Shown here: piece after piece, positions 43,688 through 53,833 of the stretch | Numbering within the stretch: the first letter of the stretch is position 1 | Layout of the letters: each line of letters begins with the position of its first letter | Source of the DNA: Eubacterium sp. AB3007 | GTDB taxonomy: Bacteria; Bacillota; Clostridia; Peptostreptococcales; Anaerovoracaceae | Direction: 5' to 3' | NCBI RefSeq assembly: GCF_000688015.1 | Contig: NZ_JIAD01000001.1 | Coordinates: 496,001-560,000 of the forward strand | DNA: 64,000 nucleotides | Translations under genes and position numbers: made by a program | The notes under the pieces: generated by a model | The model's input: only the letters and a program-made list of their open reading frames with translations | Database searches by the model: none | Told to the model about the DNA's origin: nothing

Positions 43688-43688
43688 G

Positions 43689-44231
43689 TTATCTGACAGA
43701 CTGCCATTCCTCTTTGGAAAGGCATGTTATATGTTCCGTTCGGAGAACGCCCTCTATGGCACAGGGCACATTATAGGCCGTATGATGATAATGAAAACCG
43801 CACTTCTCCTGAACACGCTTTGACCTTTCATTCCCATCAAAGTAACCACACCATATTTTATTAAGTTTCAGGTTTTCAAAACCGTAGCGCATCAATTCCC
43901 TGACTGCTTCCGGTATCAGCCCTCGTCCCCAATACGGAACTCCGATCCAGTAGCCGATTTCACCTTCTGAATCAGGAAGGCCAATATTGCTGGCTTTCCC
44001 AAGCATAAGTCCAATGCTGCCAACAGGCTGGCCTGATTCTTTTAATACTACAGCATAGGTCTCCGGCGCTGAAAGAACCCTCCGGATTATTTCACGGCTA
44101 TTCTCTACACTTGTATGAACCGCCCATCCTGCGATTGGTCCCACATCAGGATGACTTGCATATTTAAATAAATTCTCCGCATCGCTTTCTTCCCACGGTC
44201 GGAGGATCAATCTTTTCGTTTCAAGTATCAT
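43689..44231 (-). CDS. GNAT family acetyltransferase (RimJ/RimL type)
   Basis: 180 residues: [20 protein letters not shown] at the start, [40 protein letters not shown] (acetyl-CoA loop, near residue 105) and [20 protein letters not shown] near 135. Typical of GNATs that acetylate proteins or small amines; substrate unknown. Last gene of the operon that starts with GyrI-like B at 48241. Confidence 0.88.
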   Translation of the reverse strand: MILETKRLILRPWEESDAENLFKYASHPDVGPIAGWAVHTSVENSREIIRRVLSAPETYAVVLKESGQPVGSIGLMLGKASNIGLPDSEGEIGYWIGVPYWGRGLIPEAVRELMRYGFENLKLNKIWCGYFDGNERSKRVQEKCGFHYHHTAYNVPCAIEGVLRTEHITCLSKEEWQSVR

Positions 44232-44261
44232 GGCATACCTCTCTTACCAGCGGCATCTCTG

Positions 44262-44271
44262 CAAACTGGAA
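44262..44271 (-). repeat. Cassette tail motif after the AAC(6')-like gene
   Basis: Minus strand TAGATTCCAGTTTGCAGAGA starting with the stop codon, then ATGCCGC, in a 41-nt gap before the next gene. Confidence 0.6.
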
Positions 44272-44272
44272 T

Positions 44273-44809
44273 CTACAGTGCTAATTCCATCAGCCAGCAA
44301 TCTACTTTTTCTCCCTCAAACATCTCATGTTTTGGAAGTGATTTAATGATTTTAAACCCGGCTTTCTCGTATGCCCTTATAGCCCTTTTATTATCTTGGT
44401 GCGGGTCAAGAAGAACTCGTTCCGCAGCCATATTATCTTTCAGATGAGAAGCCATCATTTTCAAAAAAGATGAGCCTATTCCCTTACTCCAGTATTTCGA
44501 CTCACCTATAAACTGATCCATAGCAAACACTATATGTCCATCGTCAGGATAGTCATATTCATCGAACAATTCACCACTCAATTGATAGGCCTGTGCATAT
44601 CCGATGGGGGATTTCTTATACTCGATGATCATTCTGAATCCATCTGGAATTTCTTCCAAAAAATGTGCAGACAAAGTATCCATCGTAAACCTGACGTCAC
44701 GACCTTCGTAATACTCCAGCACTCTCTTATCTGTCAACCATTTAAACATGAGTGGAAGATCTGTTTCCGTAAAATCTCGGATTGTTATTTCATCTTTTTC
44801 TATTTTCAC
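44273..44809 (-). CDS. AAC(6')-Ie-like aminoglycoside acetyltransferase homolog
   Basis: 178 residues, closely following the acetyltransferase half of the bifunctional AAC(6')-Ie enzyme: LPLMFKWLTDKRVLEYYEGR near 18, IIEYKKSPIGYAQAYQL near 62, FAMDQFIGESKYWSKGIGSS near 95, VLLDPHQDNKRAIRAYEKAG near 133, and HEMFEGEKVDCWLMEL at the end. Acetylation of aminoglycosides is a reasonable prediction but unproven. There is no APH half. The start is GTG 44809, 5 nt after GGAGG. Single-gene cassette look, tail motifs on both sides. Confidence 0.85.
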   Translation of the reverse strand: MKIEKDEITIRDFTETDLPLMFKWLTDKRVLEYYEGRDVRFTMDTLSAHFLEEIPDGFRMIIEYKKSPIGYAQAYQLSGELFDEYDYPDDGHIVFAMDQFIGESKYWSKGIGSSFLKMMASHLKDNMAAERVLLDPHQDNKRAIRAYEKAGFKIIKSLPKHEMFEGEKVDCWLMELAL

Positions 44810-44822
44810 GTAATCCTCCCTG

Positions 44823-44832
44823 CAAAATGGAA
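44823..44832 (-). repeat. Cassette tail motif after GNAT gene 3
   Basis: Minus strand TTGACAACTTCCATTTTGC, 3-20 nt after the TAG; it also supplies GGGAGG for the next gene. Confidence 0.55.
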
Positions 44833-44841
44833 GTTGTCAAT

Positions 44842-45303
44842 CTAGCCAATAGTTTTTCTCATATATGCAAATGACAGATCTCTGTCCCCCTGCTCTTCCT
44901 TGTATATTCGGTAACCGAGCTTCTCATACAGGTTTATATTGATATAGCTTTTAGTGCAGGTGTACAGTTCGAATGTTTTTGCCTGCGTAAGTTCTTCGAC
45001 TGCAGTCATCAGACCGATCGCAACACCGCGGTTCCTGTATTCCTGTGCAACCATGACGCGGCCGATCTCGATATGATCGCTTTCTTCTCTGAACCTCACG
45101 GCCCCGATGATCCTGCCCTCATCATTGCGCTTTACAAGCACCGTCCAGTTCCTGAAATCCGCCCGGTTTTCTTCGAGGGACTCCATCAGAGCGGGCACAT
45201 TCCTGCTGCCTATCATTTCAGCTTCACTCTCGAATGCTCTCAGCTGCAGATCAAACAATTCCCTTATATCTTTTTCTTTTGCTATTTCATAACCACTACT
45301 CAT
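44842..45303 (-). CDS. GNAT family acetyltransferase
   Basis: 153 residues from ATG 45303 (MSSGYEIAKEKDIRELFDLQ); a start four codons upstream (45315) is possible but would lie inside the head motif. IIGAVRFREESDHIEIGRVM and VAQEYRNRGVAIGLM (acetyl-CoA loop, near 85) are standard GNAT features, and LYEKLGYRIYKEE is the usual end. Substrate unknown. It sits between the MBL gene (13-nt junction with a head motif) and the AAC(6')-like gene. Confidence 0.85.
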   Translation of the reverse strand: MSSGYEIAKEKDIRELFDLQLRAFESEAEMIGSRNVPALMESLEENRADFRNWTVLVKRNDEGRIIGAVRFREESDHIEIGRVMVAQEYRNRGVAIGLMTAVEELTQAKTFELYTCTKSYININLYEKLGYRIYKEEQGDRDLSFAYMRKTIG

Positions 45304-45313
45304 TATTTCTTCC

Positions 45314-45329
45314 ATAAATCCCGATTTGT
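45314..45329 (-). repeat. Cassette head motif before GNAT gene 3
   Basis: Minus strand TGACAAATCGGGATTTAT: the TGA is the stop of the MBL gene, and the start codon follows within 12-15 nt. Confidence 0.55.
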
Positions 45330-45910
45330 CAATCCAATACCCTTTCAGGTCTATGTGAATAGAAGACCCGTTTAGGTTGGAAGGACAATATATGCTCCCA
45401 GTCGCTTTTCAGTTTTTCATTCTCTTCATATACTTCTATATACTCGAAAGGCTCAAGATCTCCGACAAAACAATCACCGTCATCCATGATCAGTGAAACG
45501 CTGTCTTCACTATGACTATGCGTGTGGATTATCTCACCGGAAATGCCCGCCCGTAACAGGAACTCCCTGCTTTCAGAACATGAGATGACAGTTCCCAGGC
45601 TCTCATCGATTGGTGTATACGGAAGCCTGTCTCTTGCAAAAATACTGTCTGAGAAATGCACATAGTCTCTTTGAACATCTATCAGAATTAGCATGGCACC
45701 CTGTTTCATCAGATCACTGATAAGCCCCATATGATCCGGATGATAATGCGTCGCCAGTACATATTTTATGTTGTTAACCTTGATACCGTTTTGTTTCAGC
45801 GCCTTATAGAACGCAGGTAAAGTCCCGGCATAATCGGTATCTACAAGCAGGCCTCCGTCATTGCCTTCAATAAAAAATGTATTGGTGTTTCCGTACCTCA
45901 ATATAGTCAT
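45329..45910 (-). CDS. Metallo-beta-lactamase fold hydrolase
   Basis: 193 residues. The zinc site is LATHYHPDHMGLISDL (HxHxDH, near residue 55), with further ligands in IIHTHSHSEDSVSLIMDDGD (near 130) and SHRPE at the end. N-terminal strands TNTFFIEGNDGGLLVDTDY are typical. It belongs to the general MBL hydrolase group; nothing points to a true beta-lactamase. The ATG at 45910 is 11 nt after the upstream stop; a TTG at 45928 is a possible alternative. Confidence 0.86.
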   Translation of the reverse strand: MTILRYGNTNTFFIEGNDGGLLVDTDYAGTLPAFYKALKQNGIKVNNIKYVLATHYHPDHMGLISDLMKQGAMLILIDVQRDYVHFSDSIFARDRLPYTPIDESLGTVISCSESREFLLRAGISGEIIHTHSHSEDSVSLIMDDGDCFVGDLEPFEYIEVYEENEKLKSDWEHILSFQPKRVFYSHRPERVLD

Positions 45911-45921
45911 TATTCCGTTAC

Positions 45922-46404
45922 TTACCAAATATGTGGTATCAGCTTGCTTGTTTTTCTGCAGTATTCTTCGTATGCTTCACCAAAGTCCTGTTTAAGGCGC
46001 TCTTCTTCTCGTTTGACCTGGATCATCATGATCGCAAAGTAGGCTGCAAATACTGCGGCGGATTGCCATGTTCCCAGAAAAATGATAACGCCAGCATAAT
46101 ATATGAACACGCCTAATAACATAGGATTCCGGCATATTCTGTACGGGCCATCCGTCATCAGGTTGACCGTGCGCGGTGCTACCTCATGATTGAAAGCATC
46201 CATCGGATTTCCCTCGCCCACATTTTTCATATAAATGATGGACCATATACTAAGTCCCATCCCGATGGCTGCCATTACTCCTAAGCAAATCAACCGCGCT
46301 GCATTCGGATGCACTTCTCCCGAAAACTTCCACATTATCAGCGGAATCAGTATCACAAACAGGATCAGCCCCATCAGATAGCCTATAAGTTCTCTTGCTT
46401 TCAT
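45922..46404 (-). CDS. Isoprenylcysteine carboxyl methyltransferase-like membrane protein
   Basis: 160 residues with four to five hydrophobic segments and the ICMT/PEMT pattern: LMTDGPYRICRNPMLLGVFIYYAGV (from PYRICRNPMLLG near 100) and KREEERLKQDFGEAYEEYCR near 135. Predicted to methylate an isoprenoid- or lipid-linked substrate using SAM; the target is unknown. ATG 46404 lies 4 nt after the TfoX-like stop, behind AAGTGAG. An upstream in-frame start would overlap TfoX. Confidence 0.84.
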   Translation of the reverse strand: MKARELIGYLMGLILFVILIPLIMWKFSGEVHPNAARLICLGVMAAIGMGLSIWSIIYMKNVGEGNPMDAFNHEVAPRTVNLMTDGPYRICRNPMLLGVFIYYAGVIIFLGTWQSAAVFAAYFAIMMIQVKREEERLKQDFGEAYEEYCRKTSKLIPHIW

Positions 46405-46408
46405 ACGC

Positions 46409-46723
46409 TCACTTCTTTTTCTTTGGAGCAGGAAGTTCCTTATACATCGCCTCAAGCAATTCTCCCAGGAATTCCCTGTTTTCCACATCATCAACAAGGA
46501 TCATCTCCTTGGCACCTTCATACGGTACTTCCATGTCTGCATTTGGCATCATGGTCAATGCAGATTTTGTAGGCTTAACAAGAAAACGGTCATCATAAAC
46601 ACCGCCAACAACCTTGCCCCGAAAGTAGATAATGAACTCCCCCATCATCGCACGATAGGATATGTCATCCAGCCCTGAAAGCTGATCTAATATGTATTCC
46701 AGATAATCTTTACTTGATGCCAT
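46409..46723 (-). CDS. TfoX N-terminal domain protein, paralog 3
   Basis: 104 residues: SKDYLEYILDQLSGLDDISY, MMGEFIIYFRGKVVGGVYDD, and ILVDDVENREFLGELLEAMY. Closest to paralog 1 at 30818, with which it shares the first 29 residues almost exactly. It lies between the CDP-alcohol phosphatidyltransferase gene and the ICMT-like gene. Function unknown. Confidence 0.9.
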   Translation of the reverse strand: MASSKDYLEYILDQLSGLDDISYRAMMGEFIIYFRGKVVGGVYDDRFLVKPTKSALTMMPNADMEVPYEGAKEMILVDDVENREFLGELLEAMYKELPAPKKKK

Positions 46724-46750
46724 TCCATTTCTCCTACAAAGATCATTCGT

Positions 46751-47242
46751 TCATTCCATCACATTACGATTGACCAAATACCCTTCCTGAATCGCCGCTA
46801 TAGTCGCAACCACGCATACGATTGCGGCACTGTATCTAAGATCTATGAATGCCAGTGTCAGCGGTAAAACGAACAGCATCCCTCCAGTCACCTTATTCAT
46901 TACGGAATGAACAGATATGAACTCTTTCTTGCTGAAGAATCTTACTGCAATATTCATCACCTTAATCATGGCAATGATAGCAATCCATATATAAAGCCAG
47001 ACCGGTATATGTAATACAGGCAGCAGTTTAATCAGGCATACCGCTACGAATACAATATCTGCACCTGTATCAAGCCTTGAGCCGAACTCACTGACGGTAC
47101 CTGTTTTTCTTGCAACAGCACCATCGATCATATCTGAGAATCCGGCAACTATATACAGTGCATAAAATGATGGCGATAATGCTGGACAGAACATCAAAGC
47201 AATGCTTAGCACTATTCTGATTCCGGTGATGATATTTGCCAT
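46751..47242 (-). CDS. CDP-alcohol phosphatidyltransferase
   Basis: 163-residue membrane enzyme of the CDP-alcohol phosphotransferase family (PgsA/PssA-like). The signature D-x2-D-G-x2-A-R-x8-G-x3-D-x3-D is complete in the stretch SDMIDGAVARKTGTVSEF and GSRLDTGAD (residues 32-58). Four or five hydrophobic segments follow. Unusually short for PgsA, and a second such gene in an accessory operon hints at a non-standard lipid head group. It lies 27 nt upstream of TfoX paralog 3 and 1 nt downstream of the VOC gene. Confidence 0.88.
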   Translation of the reverse strand: MANIITGIRIVLSIALMFCPALSPSFYALYIVAGFSDMIDGAVARKTGTVSEFGSRLDTGADIVFVAVCLIKLLPVLHIPVWLYIWIAIIAMIKVMNIAVRFFSKKEFISVHSVMNKVTGGMLFVLPLTLAFIDLRYSAAIVCVVATIAAIQEGYLVNRNVME

Positions 47243-47243
47243 G

Positions 47244-47606
47244 TTAAACCGGTGTCCCTACTTCTATCAGATTTCCGTCTGGATCATAGAAACGTATAAC
47301 CTTTTGTCCCCAGCTGTGCGTCATCAGCTGATTGACGTATTTCACATCCGGATAATACTTTTCAAGCCTTTCCACAAAGCCTTCTATGTCTCGTTCCTCA
47401 AAATAGAGCTCGCAGGAATTATTCTCCGGAATGATATCTCTCCCAAGAAACTCTTTCCAGTATTTTTCTTCCTGCAGCACCAACCCTTCCGTCAGGATCA
47501 TATTCCCGTCATTATCAAGAACCAACCCAAGACCGAACAGATCATGGTAAAACTGTCTGGATCTCTCGATGTCCTTAACGACGATCAGTACATTTTTCAG
47601 TCTCAT
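47244..47606 (-). CDS. VOC (glyoxalase/bleomycin resistance) family protein
   Basis: 120 residues of the vicinal-oxygen-chelate fold: MRLKNVLIVVKDIERSRQFY, HDLFGLGLVLDNDGNMIL, CELYFEERDIEGFVERL, and VIRFYDPDGNLIEVGTPV. Typical small dioxygenase/antibiotic-binding type; activity cannot be predicted. The start overlaps the stop of GyrI-like B by 4 nt, so these two are translationally coupled. Confidence 0.9.
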   Translation of the reverse strand: MRLKNVLIVVKDIERSRQFYHDLFGLGLVLDNDGNMILTEGLVLQEEKYWKEFLGRDIIPENNSCELYFEERDIEGFVERLEKYYPDVKYVNQLMTHSWGQKVIRFYDPDGNLIEVGTPV

Positions 47607-48241
47607 TCTTCTCGCTCCTTTATTGGAAGACGAATCACAGTTTTCAACTTTTCCGGAGCGACTTTTCTTGCATCACTCAGATAGATTTCATGGTGTAAGC
47701 GCTGATCCGTGATATTAAGATCATAACCCTGCTCCTCTATGTATTCATGCATCATTTGAACAGTAGCAGGCTCATCATCATAGGATCCTATATGCATGCA
47801 CTGGACGCACAGTCCCTCATCACAAGTAAGAAATTCCACCTTTGAGAAATCCTGTTTCTTTTTCTTTGTTGCCTCTTCTATAGCCCAGTCGAAGTCTGCT
47901 CTTGTAACAAAGTCCGGCAGGCGGATCACAGAGATCCATCTGAAGTCTTCTTTGTGTGCATAGTCGACTCCGTCTACACCTTCCTGCCACCAGAAGCCCT
48001 CAAGCGGCGGTACAACATAATCGAAATATCCCTTGATCTGATGATCTCCTTTTTTACTCATCTTGATCGTAAAGGCAATGCCATACAACAGACCGATTGC
48101 CCGCTTATATTCGCCGTCTTCCTGATTTGGGTCGCCATGTCCACGAACAGCAATATAGTTCATGCTCGGTACCGTTACGATAGACGGCTTGTTCTTCGGC
48201 ATGTAAAAATCCTTATATTCCTTCTTATAATCAAAAGCCAT
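47603..48241 (-). CDS. GyrI-like small-molecule-binding protein, paralog B
   Basis: 212 residues, the partner of the gene at 41126: IVTVPSMNYIAVRGHGDPNQ, FWWQEGVDGVDYAHKEDFRW, CVQCMHIGSYDDEPATVQMM. First 30 residues nearly identical between the two, as are the upstream leaders, which suggests duplication of a cassette head with its first gene. It leads an operon of ten genes (47603 down to 43689). Confidence 0.88.
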   Translation of the reverse strand: MAFDYKKEYKDFYMPKNKPSIVTVPSMNYIAVRGHGDPNQEDGEYKRAIGLLYGIAFTIKMSKKGDHQIKGYFDYVVPPLEGFWWQEGVDGVDYAHKEDFRWISVIRLPDFVTRADFDWAIEEATKKKKQDFSKVEFLTCDEGLCVQCMHIGSYDDEPATVQMMHEYIEEQGYDLNITDQRLHHEIYLSDARKVAPEKLKTVIRLPIKEREE

Positions 48242-48536
48242 TTTTCATTCCTCCAAAACATCCTGACATCTAAACAACCGTCTCAACCCTCGACATCTAA
48301 ACAGCCCACTCAACCCTACCGTTTCTGACATCTAAATGGCACACTCAACCCCTGACATCTAAATGGCCTACTCAACCCTGCGGCAAAATGAGCTGTAGAT
48401 AAGTTCCCGTCGAGCGTTTTTTGAGCTTCCTGAGTGGCCGACTCGATAGGCGCTAATTTCATAAACCGCTTGTTTTCAAGCCTTTCAGCGCGTCTTACCT
48501 ATCAGCACGTGACATCAATACTACGCACTCCACATG
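48242..48536 (-). repeat. About 295-bp leader, copy B (between rlmD and GyrI-like B)
   Basis: Copy with the native rlmD end. From rlmD to the gene it holds the rlmD terminal codons, a nested stem-loop (48449-48492), element X (48381-48436) and array 4. Confidence 0.9.
48265..48379 (-). repeat. Array 4 of 26-bp rlmD-end-like units (four units)
   Basis: Units at 48265, 48292, 48327 and 48354, each 26 bp, with 1-, 9- and 1-nt spacers. The unit at 48265 matches rlmD-end copy 3 at 20 of 26 positions. Confidence 0.85.
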
Positions 48537-49700
48537 CTTCGTCATCGGAAAATTGTCATACGGCTTGGCGTAGACGGTCTCGTAGCCCAGTTCCTGGAAC
48601 TGGGCCAGGTTCTGGACCAGGGTCTTGGGGTTGCAGGACACGTAGACGATCTGAGGCACACCGTAGCCGGCGATCTTATCCACGGCCTCCCTGCTCATGC
48701 CCACCCGGGGCGGATCTACCACGATCACATCCGGAGCAGGCAGTTCTGTCTCCTCCGTGCTCCCGGCTTTGTCCAGCACCTTATACACGTCCCCGCAGAG
48801 GAAGCGACAGTTAGACAGCCCGTTGAGAGCCGCGTTGTCGATGGCGGCATCTACGCTGTCCTGCACCAGTTCCACACCGATGACCTGCTTGGCCCGCCGT
48901 GCCATGACCTGGCTGATGGTACCTGTGCCACAGTAGAGGTCGTAGACCGTCTTCCCCTCTATCTCATCGATGAGAGCCACCGCCTCGCTGTACAGCCGCT
49001 CCACTGCCTCCACGTTGGTCTGGAAGAAGGAGAACTCGTTCACCTTAAAATCCAGATCCAGCAGATGCTCCATATAGTAGTCCTGCCCAAAAACGATGTG
49101 GAGTCTGTCGCACCCGACTTTGTCCGCCAGGCCGTCAAACTCCGTGTGGAGCACGCCGGCGATGCGTCCGTCCAGGTTCAAAGCTGAGAGCCCCTGGCAC
49201 CAGCCTTCCGCATCGAACGTCACGCCGCACACCGGTGATGCGGTGACGATGTTCACCAGAAGTTCTCCGGTGCGCACGCCACAGCGTACCACCAGGTTGC
49301 GCAGTAGCCCCTGATGGGATTTCTTGTTGTATTTGGGATAGGCATGCTCCAGGCAGAAATCCAGCGTGTAGCGGAGCACCCGGTTGAAGTCCTCCGGCAC
49401 CAGCTGGCAGTGATCCACCGTAACCACGGACATGAACTGCCTCTTCTTATGCATGCCAAGCTCCAGCGGCCCGTCCTTCACCAGGTCACCGAAGGTGTAT
49501 TCCATCTTGTTCCGGTAGCGGTACGGCGATGGGCAGCCTTCTATTGTATCGAACTTCACCGGGGTGATCCCGGCCTTCTCGAACAAAGCATGGACCTCCC
49601 GCTCCTTGGCAGCAAGCTGTTCCTCATATGGTGTCCCCTGATGCAGACAGCCGCCGCAGACTCCAGCCAGTTCACAGATCTCCATTCTCTTCTCTTCCAT
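48495..49700 (-). CDS. rlmD: 23S rRNA (uracil-C5)-methyltransferase RlmD/RlmCD
   Basis: TrmA/RumA-family enzyme that methylates uridines (such as U1939) of 23S rRNA. The 401 residues have an N-terminal cysteine cluster (CELAGVCGGCLHQG, near 6-18), FSFFQTNVEAVERLY, VYDLYCGTGTISQV (SAM site, near 270), IVVDPPRVGM and the catalytic cysteine in IVYVSCNPKTLVQNL near 355. The ATG at 49700 follows GAGG by 8 nt; an ATG at 49721 is possible. Its last codons (H-V-E-C-V-V-L-M-S-R-A-D-R) are the sequence that recurs through the island, and its 3' end marks the island's right border. Confidence 0.95.
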   Translation of the reverse strand: MEEKRMEICELAGVCGGCLHQGTPYEEQLAAKEREVHALFEKAGITPVKFDTIEGCPSPYRYRNKMEYTFGDLVKDGPLELGMHKKRQFMSVVTVDHCQLVPEDFNRVLRYTLDFCLEHAYPKYNKKSHQGLLRNLVVRCGVRTGELLVNIVTASPVCGVTFDAEGWCQGLSALNLDGRIAGVLHTEFDGLADKVGCDRLHIVFGQDYYMEHLLDLDFKVNEFSFFQTNVEAVERLYSEAVALIDEIEGKTVYDLYCGTGTISQVMARRAKQVIGVELVQDSVDAAIDNAALNGLSNCRFLCGDVYKVLDKAGSTEETELPAPDVIVVDPPRVGMSREAVDKIAGYGVPQIVYVSCNPKTLVQNLAQFQELGYETVYAKPYDNFPMTKHVECVVLMSRADR

Positions 49701-49733
49701 TCTAAATACCTCATCCTGCATATGCAGGTTTCC

Positions 49734-52746
<3,013 letters not shown>

Positions 52747-52768
52747 AATATATAACCCCTGTCCATTG

Positions 52769-53815
52769 CTACAGGATCATCATGGCATCGCCATAAGAGA
52801 AAAACCTGTAACGTTCTTTCACCGCCTCCTCGTATGCTTTCAGGATGTGCTCCCGATCATACAGCGCAGATATCAACATGATCAGTGTGGACTTGGGAAG
52901 ATGGAAATTGGTGATCAGCCCGTCCAGGATCCGGAATTCGTACCCCGGGTAGATGAATATATCGGTATTCCCATGCCCCTCGGTCACATGCCAATGAGCG
53001 GATGCTTTGTCGTTAAATGCCGCACTTTCCACCGTGCGTGTAGAAGTGGTGCCGACGCAGAGGATCCTACCGCCTGCATCGATGGTATCGTTGATCAGCC
53101 GTGCGTTCTCGGGATCGATGGAATACTCCTCGAAGTGCATATGGTGCTCCTCCACCTGTTCGCACTTCACAGGCCGGAAGGTGCCGATCCCCACGTGCAA
53201 GGTCACATAGGCAAGGCGTACGCCTTTCTGGCGACATGCTTCCAGCAGTTCTTCCGTAAAATGGAGACCAGCGGTGGGCGCCGCCACGGACCCATCGATC
53301 CGGCTATAGACGGTTTGGTACATATCCTTATCTTCTTCTGTACTCTCCCGCTCGATATAGGGTGGAAGGGGCATTCTGCCTAACTCCGCCAGGCGTTCCA
53401 TGAAGATACCCTCGTATTCGAAACGCACCTGTCTGGTACCGTCTTCTCCATAACCCACGATCTCTGCCTGCAGGGCACCATCGCCGAAACTTACCCGGTC
53501 TCCGGGTTTCAGACGCCTTCCCGGGCGCACCAGCGACTCCCAGACATCACCTTCGATCCGCTTGCTCAGAAGGAATTCCACCCGTGCTCCCGTCTGTTCC
53601 TTGACGCCAAACAGCCGCGCCGGGATGACGCGGGAATCATTGAGGACCAGACAGTCCCCTGGCCTGAGGTATTCCAGCACGTCGTGAAAGTGCCGGTGTG
53701 CTATGCTCCCGGTCTTCCTGTCGAGAACCATCAGCCGACAACCATCCCGCTGTGCGAGTGGTGTCTGCGCGATCAGTTCCTCCGGGAGCGTGTAATCAAA
53801 ATCGTCAATATGCAT
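52769..53815 (-). CDS. queA: S-adenosylmethionine:tRNA ribosyltransferase-isomerase
   Basis: Transfers the ribosyl part of SAM to preQ1-tRNA, giving epoxyqueuosine. The 348 residues start [37 protein letters not shown] (near 50), [14 protein letters not shown] (near 160), and [15 protein letters not shown] [14 protein letters not shown] (near 185) are all family motifs. Length is typical. It lies 18 nt after ruvB. Confidence 0.97.
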   Translation of the reverse strand: MHIDDFDYTLPEELIAQTPLAQRDGCRLMVLDRKTGSIAHRHFHDVLEYLRPGDCLVLNDSRVIPARLFGVKEQTGARVEFLLSKRIEGDVWESLVRPGRRLKPGDRVSFGDGALQAEIVGYGEDGTRQVRFEYEGIFMERLAELGRMPLPPYIERESTEEDKDMYQTVYSRIDGSVAAPTAGLHFTEELLEACRQKGVRLAYVTLHVGIGTFRPVKCEQVEEHHMHFEEYSIDPENARLINDTIDAGGRILCVGTTSTRTVESAAFNDKASAHWHVTEGHGNTDIFIYPGYEFRILDGLITNFHLPKSTLIMLISALYDREHILKAYEEAVKERYRFFSYGDAMMIL

Positions 53816-53833
53816 ATTTCTCTCCTGTCGATC

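Noticed and set aside
45329..45910. Beta-lactamase resistance gene
   Set aside because: Only the general MBL zinc motif is present; length and the missing secretion signal fit intracellular MBL hydrolases.
27941..48557. A standard integron or CALIN with attC sites
   Set aside because: Gene content and tail motifs are reminiscent, and ACTCAAC in the arrays fits RYYYAAC by chance, but no paired R''/L''/L'/R' structure of 50-140 nt follows each gene and no IntI is in the window. A cassette mechanism of another type fits better.
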